A stretch of DNA of 11,056 nucleotides from Acidaminococcaceae bacterium UBA2453 (GTDB taxonomy: Bacteria; Bacillota; Negativicutes; Acidaminococcales; Acidaminococcaceae), in assembly GCA_002342505.1 (NCBI GenBank), contig DDQB01000097.1:1-11056 (forward strand), read 5' to 3'. The first letter of the stretch is position 1; every line of letters starts with the position of its first letter. Below the pieces are notes generated by a model. The model saw only the letters and a list, made by a program, of their open reading frames with translations. It had not been told where the DNA came from and searched no databases. A program made the position numbers and the translations under genes. Of this stretch, positions 5,779 to 11,056 are shown one piece after another.

Positions 5779-7149
5779 ATGGGATGGATCAGTTGGCTTT
5801 GCCCGGGGATTCAGCTGAAGCGGTGGCTTCTGCTGTTTACGGCAGGCGTTATCGTCTGCGCGTTTTCCCTGGCAGTGCTGTTTAATAATCAGGTCATGGG
5901 TATGGCGGAAGAGCTGTTGTTCCGCATCAGTTACCTGACGACAGGTAAATACGGGAACAGTGTGACGTATGTGATCGGGATCACCGGCATGTTGCTGGGG
6001 ATCTGCGTCATGATCTATGCTGTCAAACGGATTGTGCGCTCTGTAGTGGAAGCGGTGAGTCCGGAAAGCAGCGGTTCCCTGATGGAAACGATTTTTACCC
6101 AGCGGAAGCTGAGCAGTGGTCCGGCTATTACCGCCATTGGCGGAGGCACCGGGCTTTCTACGATGCTGCGGGGCATGAAGTTTATCACGGGTAACTGTAC
6201 CGCTGTGGTAACCGTTGGGGATGACGGCGGTTCTTCCGGACGGCTGCGGCAGGATCTGGGCATCATTCCGCCCGGGGATCTGCGTAAATGTCTGGTGGCC
6301 ATGGCAGACCGTGAGCCGCTGATGGAACGCGTGATGCAGTTTCGGTTTAAAGGCGATTCGTATCTTTCCGGACACAGTCTGGGTAATTTGTTCCTGGCTG
6401 CTGTTGCAGAGACGGAAGGCGGGATGGAACAGGGGCTGGAAGCAGCCAGTCAGCTCTTTAATGTTCGCGGCAAGGTCATTCCCTCAACGCTGCAAAGCAT
6501 CCAGCTGGCTGCGGATATGACTGACGGCACCTTTGTCCTGGGGCAGGCGGAAATTGCCCAGGCTCGCAAAAAGGTACGGCGGCTGCGCATGATCCCGGAA
6601 AAGGTCCCGGCTGTTAAAAGTGCGGTGGAAGCGATCCTGAACGCGGATATCCTGATTTTGGGACCGGGCAGTCTCTACACCAGCGTGATCTGCAATCTGC
6701 TGGTACCGGAAATTCGGGAGGCAGTGCTGCAAAGCAAGGCGATTAAAATCTATATCTGTAATGTCATGACGCAGCCGGGGGAAACGGACGGGTATGGCGC
6801 TTATGATCATGTGAAGGCCATGATCGACTATGCCGGCGAACAGTTTTTAGACTATGTTGTGGTCAACAGACAGGAAATTTCAGAAGAGCAGAAAAAAATA
6901 TATAAGGCAAAAGATCAGGAGCCGATTACGCCGGATATCGAAAAGATCGAACAGCTGGGGATCAAAGTGATTCCCGCCAGACTGGTCAGCAAGTCGGACA
7001 TGGTGCGCCACGATCCGCAGAAGCTGGCCCAGGTCATTATGTCGCTGACATACCGCCTGCGTCTGTTTGGCCGTGGCTTTGTCTTCTTTGATTATTTCTT
7101 TATGCGTCACAATATGCGCAAGATCAGTAAGATGCTGGAGCGGAAGTAA
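5779..7149 (+). CDS. yvcK: YvcK/CofD-like gluconeogenesis factor with N-terminal membrane anchor
   Basis: Member of the YvcK (UPF0052, CofD-like) family, which in Bacillus is required on gluconeogenic substrates, influences cell shape and wall synthesis, and binds UDP-sugars. The core begins near residue 115: GGGTGLSTMLRG (121-132), VTVGDDGGSSGRLR (144-157), PPGDLRKCL (164-172), GHSLGNL (198-204), and later LGPGSLYTSV and NVMTQPGET. Ahead of the core is an extension of about 115 residues with two likely membrane helices (about 15-35 and 63-83), so this 456-residue protein is probably held at the membrane with the core in the cytosol; Bacillus YvcK, about 315 residues, lacks this. The start is ATG 5779 with AAGGGG (5765-5770) at 8 bases. 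It lies between rapZ and whiA. Confidence 0.94.
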   Translation: MGWISWLCPGIQLKRWLLLFTAGVIVCAFSLAVLFNNQVMGMAEELLFRISYLTTGKYGNSVTYVIGITGMLLGICVMIYAVKRIVRSVVEAVSPESSGSLMETIFTQRKLSSGPAITAIGGGTGLSTMLRGMKFITGNCTAVVTVGDDGGSSGRLRQDLGIIPPGDLRKCLVAMADREPLMERVMQFRFKGDSYLSGHSLGNLFLAAVAETEGGMEQGLEAASQLFNVRGKVIPSTLQSIQLAADMTDGTFVLGQAEIAQARKKVRRLRMIPEKVPAVKSAVEAILNADILILGPGSLYTSVICNLLVPEIREAVLQSKAIKIYICNVMTQPGETDGYGAYDHVKAMIDYAGEQFLDYVVVNRQEISEEQKKIYKAKDQEPITPDIEKIEQLGIKVIPARLVSKSDMVRHDPQKLAQVIMSLTYRLRLFGRGFVFFDYFFMRHNMRKISKMLERK

Positions 7150-7234
7150 CCTGGGTAAAGGGATTGCTGGCTGGAAGAGACTTTGCAGGGATGCAATGCT
7201 TCGGCGGCGCCTGCAGTGAAATGCTCTGCGGAGC

Positions 7235-7248
7235 AGGAGGAAGTTTTG
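7235..7248 (+). promoter_or_regulatory. Ribosome binding site deciding the whiA TTG start
   Basis: AGGAGG (7235-7240) lies 5 bases before TTG 7246. The longer frame from 7183 adds 21 residues (GCNASAAPAV...) with no family match, and the AGGAGG would fall inside it. The short stem GCTC-TGCG-GAGC (7223-7234) sits directly before the site. Confidence 0.75.
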
Positions 7249-8187
7249 TCATATTCATCGGATGTTAAAAATGAACTTGCACGGCTGGAAGGGCAGAAAC
7301 CCTGCTGTGAAAAGGCTGAGTTGCTGGGCGTGTTACGTATGAGCGGTGCGCTGATCCTGCGCGGGAAAAATATCGGGATCCATTTTTCGACTGAAAATGC
7401 AGCGCTGGCCCGCAGGGTTTTGCAGGTTTTGAAAAGCAATTACCAGGTGCAGACCGAAGTTGTGATCACACGCTCGCGCCGGCTGAAAAAGAATAACCGG
7501 TATCAGATTGAAGTGGTGCCTGACGGCAACGTAGCGAAGGCCCTGCAGGAATTGCAGATATTGCCGGCGGGGGAAGAGGATGCAAAATACAACCTGCTGG
7601 GGCGCTCCTGCTGCCGTAAAGCCTTTTTGCGCGGCGTTTTTATGGCGGGAGGGTCCGTCAGCCGTCCGTCCAGCGATTATCATATGGAGATTGTGACAGA
7701 AAATGAAGAGTTTGCGCGTCTGATCCTGAAGACTATGCAGGGATTTTCCCTTTCGGCGCGGATGACTGACCGAAAGAAGGATTATATTGTTTATTTGAAG
7801 GACGGAGACCATATTATTGATTTTCTTTCCATAATTGGCGCGCATCAGTCCCTGTTGGAGTTTGAAAATGTACGGATCGTAAAAGAGATGCGTAATAATG
7901 TGAATCGTCAGGTAAACTGTGAAACGGCAAACCTGAATAAGGTCATCCGGGCTTCCTTGCTGCAGGTGGCCTGCATCAACTATTTGCAGGAGCAGGGTCT
8001 CTATGAATTGCTTTCTGACAAACTGAAAGAAACGGCTGCGTTGCGGTTGCAGCATCCGGATATTTCATTAAACGATCTGGTAGAATTTACTGAGGGCGCA
8101 GTGGGAAAATCCGGACTGAACCATCGCCTGAAAAAAATACAGCAGATTGCTGTGAACAGAGGTATGGATATAAGTGAGTATATTTAA
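7246..8187 (+). CDS. whiA: WhiA family DNA-binding protein
   Basis: WhiA homolog (YvcL in Bacillus): in Streptomyces a sporulation transcription factor, in Bacillus a DNA-binding protein that influences cell division and chromosome segregation. From TTG 7246 it has 313 residues and starts MSYSSDVKNELARLE, the canonical family opening. The N-terminal two thirds carry the inactive LAGLIDADG-endonuclease fold: AELLGVLRMSGAL (24-36) and FLRGVFMAGGSVSRPSSDYHMEI (127-149, with the conserved GG-S core). The conserved NRQVNCETANLNK stretch (220-232) leads to a C-terminal helix-turn-helix at about 265-303. It follows yvcK by 96 bases, and its last 14 bases overlap the deacetylase gene. Family assignment is very secure; regulated targets are unknown. 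Confidence 0.95.
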   Translation: MSYSSDVKNELARLEGQKPCCEKAELLGVLRMSGALILRGKNIGIHFSTENAALARRVLQVLKSNYQVQTEVVITRSRRLKKNNRYQIEVVPDGNVAKALQELQILPAGEEDAKYNLLGRSCCRKAFLRGVFMAGGSVSRPSSDYHMEIVTENEEFARLILKTMQGFSLSARMTDRKKDYIVYLKDGDHIIDFLSIIGAHQSLLEFENVRIVKEMRNNVNRQVNCETANLNKVIRASLLQVACINYLQEQGLYELLSDKLKETAALRLQHPDISLNDLVEFTEGAVGKSGLNHRLKKIQQIAVNRGMDISEYI

Positions 8188-9070
8188 ATTGTTGTATCGC
8201 GTCCTGCGCGTTTTGCTGGTGATCGGCGCAATTGCCGGGATGGTGTATAAAGGGATAATCAGGGAAGATTTTGAGAATTACAAGATGCATGCCATACCGG
8301 CGCTGATGTATCATAGTATCAACCATACGCCGGACAAGTGGCCGGCGGAGCTGTGCGTGGCTCCCGAGGTGTTTGAAGAACATCTGAAATATCTGAAGGC
8401 CCATGATTTTAATGTAGTAACGACGCAACAGGCCATTATTCTGTTAAAAAGCGGGCAGAATGTTGCCCGTACGGTCATCCTGACGTTTGACGACGGCTAC
8501 GAGGACAATTATTCAACGGCTTTTCCTTTGTTAAAAAAGTATGATTATCGCGGCAATTTTTATGTAGTAGGAAAAGATGTAGGGATGACTTTTAATAAGG
8601 ATGGGATCATTCAATACATGTCTTTTCCGCAGTTACAGGAAATGCACAGGCAGGGGATGGAGATCGGTTCCCACACGATGAGCCACGATCCGCTGGCAAT
8701 GATCAAACCCAATTTCCTTCCCTGGGAAATTTACCAGCCTTTGAACCTTTTCCATGAAAAGATGGGATTTTGGATTGCGGGAATCGCATTCCCCAATGGT
8801 TCGTTTAACGATGCGGTCATTGCGGAAATTAAAAAACATGTTAAATATGAATATGCTTATTCCGGCGTGCCGGGATGCAATACGTTGAAGATTGTAAAGG
8901 ACCGGCCTTTTGAAATGCGGCGGGCCGGAGTGTATGACAGGGGGCGCGGCGCTAAAGATATAGAGAAAGCGTTGCTGAAATGTTATATTTTCGGCTATCT
9001 GGAAGAAAAAGGGATTCCTGCTGAACTGTTGGACAGGACGCTTACTTTCCTGCAGGAAACGTTTTTATGA
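8174..9070 (+). CDS. Membrane-anchored polysaccharide deacetylase
   Basis: NodB-fold carbohydrate esterase (CE4) that removes N-acetyl groups from a wall or surface glycan; substrate not readable. The 298 residues begin with an uncleaved-looking signal anchor (basic YRVLR, then hydrophobic 11-25), placing the catalytic domain outside. CE4 motifs: LMYHSI (44-49), TFDDGY with D106 and D107 (catalytic base and metal ligand), GSHTMSH with metal-binding H167 and H171, and FPNGSFND (206-213, matching the family PxG motif). The protein ends soon after, with no wall-binding module. The start is GTG 8174, overlapping the whiA stop by 14 bases in another frame, with AGAGG 11 bases upstream, so translational coupling to whiA is likely. 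Similar to spore or peptidoglycan deacetylases such as PdaB/YlxY-like proteins, but I do not assign a symbol. Confidence 0.93.
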   Translation: MSIFKLLYRVLRVLLVIGAIAGMVYKGIIREDFENYKMHAIPALMYHSINHTPDKWPAELCVAPEVFEEHLKYLKAHDFNVVTTQQAIILLKSGQNVARTVILTFDDGYEDNYSTAFPLLKKYDYRGNFYVVGKDVGMTFNKDGIIQYMSFPQLQEMHRQGMEIGSHTMSHDPLAMIKPNFLPWEIYQPLNLFHEKMGFWIAGIAFPNGSFNDAVIAEIKKHVKYEYAYSGVPGCNTLKIVKDRPFEMRRAGVYDRGRGAKDIEKALLKCYIFGYLEEKGIPAELLDRTLTFLQETFL

Positions 9071-9099
9071 TTTTTCTGTCTGTGATTCTTATAAAAGTA

Positions 9100-9128
9100 T
9101 TGCATAATGAAGCAAAACAGGGTACAAT
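9100..9128 (+). promoter_or_regulatory. Promoter of the SCIFF peptide gene
   Basis: TTGCAT (9100-9105), a 17-base spacer and TACAAT (9123-9128). Each box differs from sigma-A consensus by one or two bases. It starts 30 bases after the deacetylase stop, and no terminator separates the two, so some read-through from the whiA block is possible. Confidence 0.75.
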
Positions 9129-9161
9129 AAAGTATCAAAGTTATCCGAGGAGGGTTGAGTT

Positions 9162-9305
9162 ATGAAGAAACACATCAAGACGGTTAATAAAGCTATGCTG
9201 AACAAAACGCTGCGTACCGGCGGCTGCGGCGAATGCCCGGCATCCTGCCAGTCTGCCTGCAAAACTTCCTGCACTGTTGGCAATCAGGTTTGCGAACATG
9301 AATAA
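9162..9305 (+). CDS. scfA: SCIFF ranthipeptide precursor (six cysteines in forty-five residues)
   Basis: A 47-residue ribosomally made peptide, the substrate of the radical SAM enzyme encoded downstream. It opens with a basic leader-like part (MKKHIKTVNKAMLNKTLRTG) followed by a cysteine-rich core with C22, C25, C29, C33, C37 and C44, including the family's near-invariant SACKTSCTVGNQ. In the studied clostridial homologs the maturase links a cysteine to the threonine five residues on; the equivalent pair here is C33 and T38 (inference by alignment from memory). The start is ATG 9162 with a perfect AGGAGG (9148-9153) at 8 bases, an unusually strong site suited to high peptide output. The biological role of SCIFF peptides is unknown. 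No protease or exporter gene is visible next to it. Confidence 0.95.
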   Translation: MKKHIKTVNKAMLNKTLRTGGCGECPASCQSACKTSCTVGNQVCEHE

Positions 9306-9308
9306 CCT

Positions 9309-9353
9309 AAGAGAGCACTGACTAAATCGTTTTAATCAGCGCTTCTTAAGAAG
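9309..9353 (+). other. Long imperfect hairpin and palindrome after scfA
   Basis: Starting 4 bases after the scfA stop, AAGA, AGC, CTGA and TAAA (9309-9326) pair with TTTA, TCAG, GCT and TCTT (9331-9347), giving 15 base pairs around the four-base loop TCGT, with two single mismatches and one bulged G. Its 3' arm overlaps a perfect 12-base palindrome CTTCTTAAGAAG (9342-9353), so two folds compete. There is no T-run. Confidence 0.6.
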
Positions 9354-9364
9354 ACCAGCATATT

Positions 9365-9397
9365 AAACAGCTCCCTGTTGATGCGGGGAGCTGTTTT
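9365..9397 (+). terminator. Terminator or attenuator between scfA and scfB
   Basis: AAACAGCTCCC (9365-9375) pairs perfectly with GGGAGCTGTTT (9386-9396), an 11-bp stem with a 10-base loop. The T-tail is short (TTTT, 9394-9397, partly in the stem), which suggests partial termination. It would make scfA mRNA more abundant than scfB mRNA. Confidence 0.75.
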
Positions 9398-9477
9398 CAT
9401 ATCAGAAACCCTGATTCATCGTTATTTTCTTATCAGACGTTTGGTGGATCGGTGGTTTGGACAGAAAGGCAGATAAT

Positions 9478-10914
9478 ATGGAAAATCAGTTGATCCACCG
9501 TATGAAGGTTAACGATGATATGGCCGTATTGGATGTAAACAGCGGGGCTGTGCATCTGATTGATCGGGAGACGTATGATATTTTAGGAATCTTCGATGGG
9601 AAAAATGATGAAGCGACCGTCGCCGCGCTGAAAGATGTTTATGAAGAAGCGGAGCTGCGGGAAATATTGGGGGAACTGCATGAACTGATGGAACAGGGAC
9701 TGTTGTTCTCACCGGAATTTGATGTGCCAGAAACGTTTGCGACTGAACCGGTTTTGAAATCGTTATGCCTGCACGTGGCGCATGACTGCAATCTGCGTTG
9801 CAAGTATTGCTTTGCGGGGACGGGTGATTTTGGCGGCAAGCGGGAGCTGATGAGCGTGGAAACAGGGAAAAAAGCAATCGACTTTGCGATTGCAGGCAGC
9901 CGCAAGCGGCATAATCTGGAGATAGACCTGTTTGGCGGCGAACCGCTGGTGAATTTTGAAGTAGTAAAGGAAATCATCCGGTATGCAAGAAAACGTGAAG
10001 TTGAGGCGGACAAAAACATCAAACTGACGCTGACGACTAACGGAACGCTGCTGAATGATGAAAACATCAAATTTTTAAATGATAACCGCGTCATGGTTGT
10101 GCTGAGCCTGGACGGCGGAAAGGAGATGCATGACGCCATGCGCCCCTTCCCCAATCAGACCGGCAGTTACGATGCGGCAGTGCGCGGCTTTAAGAAGATC
10201 ATTAAAAGCCGCAAAGGATGGAATTATTATCTGCGGGGCACCTATACGCATTTCAGCACACATTTTGCAGATGAAGTGCTGAAGATGGCGGAAGTCGGCA
10301 GGGAAATCTCCATGGAACCCGTAGTCGGAACCACAGAGCCGTATACATTGACGGAAGAAGATCTGCCTGTTTTGTTTGCGGAGTATGACAAGCTGGCGGC
10401 AGAATATTTGAAACGCCGTCGCGGCGAAGGGGAGCCCTTTGACTTTTTCCATTTTAATGTGGCGCTGGATAACGGTCCCTGCGTTGCTAAACGGCTGGCA
10501 GGCTGCGGCGCCGGACACGAGTATTTTGCGATTACGCCGTCCGGCGAGATTTATCCGTGTCATCAGTTTGTGGGACGGGAAAATTACAGGATGGGTACGT
10601 TGGAGACAGGCGTTGAGAGAACAGACCTTGTGAAAAAGTTCCGGAATACCCATGTGATGACGAAACCGAAATGCAAAGAATGCTGGGCGCGTTTTTTCTG
10701 CAGCGGCGGCTGCCATGCCAATGCGGAACTGGTGAACGGGGATATTACAAAGCCGTATGAATATGGATGCAAAATCCAAAAGAAACGGCTTGAATGTGCA
10801 ATCGTGATTCAGGCGCTGCTGATGGAAGATGTTAATGAAGGCGCGGATGATATGCGTCCGGAAATTGATAATTTTAAATTCCAGACAGGGAAAACCGAAG
10901 AAAAAAAGAAGTAG
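9478..10914 (+). CDS. scfB: SCIFF peptide maturase, radical SAM/SPASM thioether-forming enzyme
   Basis: Radical SAM enzyme expected to form the Cys-Thr thioether in the SCIFF peptide. The N-terminal 85 or so residues (LIHRMKVNDDMAVLDVNSGAVHLI...) match the peptide-recognition (RRE-like) part. The radical SAM cluster motif is CNLRCKYC with C104, C108 and C111, then FGGEPL (152-157), TTNGTLL and SLDGG. The SPASM part has cysteines at 335, 343, 361, 399, 402, 408, 412, 431 and 440, enough for two auxiliary 4Fe-4S clusters. I chose ATG 9478 (478 residues) because AGAAAGG (9463-9469) lies 8 bases before it and the protein then starts close to the conserved LIHRM; a TTG at 9457 would add 7 residues. 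The C-terminal tail is charged. It lies 172 bases after scfA. Confidence 0.95.
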   Translation: MENQLIHRMKVNDDMAVLDVNSGAVHLIDRETYDILGIFDGKNDEATVAALKDVYEEAELREILGELHELMEQGLLFSPEFDVPETFATEPVLKSLCLHVAHDCNLRCKYCFAGTGDFGGKRELMSVETGKKAIDFAIAGSRKRHNLEIDLFGGEPLVNFEVVKEIIRYARKREVEADKNIKLTLTTNGTLLNDENIKFLNDNRVMVVLSLDGGKEMHDAMRPFPNQTGSYDAAVRGFKKIIKSRKGWNYYLRGTYTHFSTHFADEVLKMAEVGREISMEPVVGTTEPYTLTEEDLPVLFAEYDKLAAEYLKRRRGEGEPFDFFHFNVALDNGPCVAKRLAGCGAGHEYFAITPSGEIYPCHQFVGRENYRMGTLETGVERTDLVKKFRNTHVMTKPKCKECWARFFCSGGCHANAELVNGDITKPYEYGCKIQKKRLECAIVIQALLMEDVNEGADDMRPEIDNFKFQTGKTEEKKK

Positions 10915-10935
10915 TTCATAAAAATTTAATTGGAT

Positions 10936-10991
10936 GGACTGCTTTAAAAAGCAGATGATCTCTCGTTTTGATGCAGTCCTTCCTGTTTTTT
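10936..10991 (+). terminator. Terminator after scfB with two competing stems
   Basis: GGACTGC (10936-10942) pairs perfectly with GCAGTCC (10973-10979), followed after six bases by six T (10986-10991). The same 5' arm can instead form a compact local hairpin, CTGCTT (10939-10944) with AAGCAG (10949-10954). Only one can form at a time, so this may be a simple two-part terminator or a switchable one. Confidence 0.7.
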
Positions 10992-11012
10992 ATAAAAAAG
11001 ATAAAAAAGTAG

Positions 11013-11041
11013 TTGACAAAGTCCAAAAGATGATGTAAACT
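11013..11041 (+). promoter_or_regulatory. Promoter for a gene beyond the right edge
   Basis: Perfect -35 TTGACA (11013-11018), a 17-base spacer and TAAACT (11036-11041). Transcription would start near 11048, so the gene it serves lies outside the window. It is framed by the inverted repeat TAGTTGAC (11010-11017) and GTAAACTA (11035-11042). Confidence 0.75.
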
Positions 11042-11056
11042 AATCAAGTCGTCGAA

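Noticed and set aside
7183..7245. N-terminal extension of WhiA from TTG 7183
   Set aside because: The AGGAGG at 7235-7240 and the family start MSYSSDVKNEL place the real start at TTG 7246.

Overview
The window reads as chromosomal DNA of a low-to-mid GC Gram-positive-type anaerobe (Bacillota). The rapZ-yvcK-whiA block, AGGAGG ribosome binding sites, GTG/TTG starts, sigma-A-like promoters with U-tailed hairpin terminators, and a SCIFF peptide with its radical SAM maturase all point that way. The extended, membrane-anchored YvcK and the biotin genes would fit Negativicutes or Clostridia, but I cannot fix the genus from sequence alone. All genes lie on the + strand. I see no tRNA, rRNA, insertion sequence, phage gene or CRISPR array.

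Layout. (1) 1-164 is non-coding and very A-rich, with a degenerate 13-bp tandem repeat. (2) 165-1485 holds a small four-helix membrane protein of unknown function and a Cof-type HAD phosphatase, ending in a strong terminator. (3) 1486-4700 is a biotin locus: a promoter flanked by two BirA-like dyads, a long leader, bioD, bioA and bioY, then a terminator. It covers the last-but-one steps of biotin synthesis plus biotin uptake; bioB, bioF and the pimelate genes are not here. (4) 4729-9070 is the conserved rapZ-yvcK-whiA block with its own extended -10 promoter, followed by a membrane-anchored polysaccharide deacetylase that overlaps the end of whiA. The block combines nucleotide-binding or RNA-linked control, central carbon and envelope control, a cell-division/WhiA-type DNA-binding protein and a wall- or glycan-modifying enzyme. 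(5) 9100-10991 is a ranthipeptide (SCIFF) unit: consensus promoter, a 47-residue six-cysteine precursor, a heavily structured spacer with a terminator, and the radical SAM/SPASM maturase that should install a Cys-to-Thr thioether. (6) 11010-11056 is a consensus promoter, embedded in an inverted repeat, for a gene beyond the window.

The most interesting parts are the SCIFF unit and its internal structured spacer, the two-dyad operator and ambiguous leader of bioD, the membrane-tethered YvcK, and the cryptic A-rich tandem array at the left edge. I did not find a wholly unknown multi-gene system. Start sites for bioD, rapZ, whiA and scfB were chosen from family N-termini plus ribosome binding sites and differ from the longest open frames.
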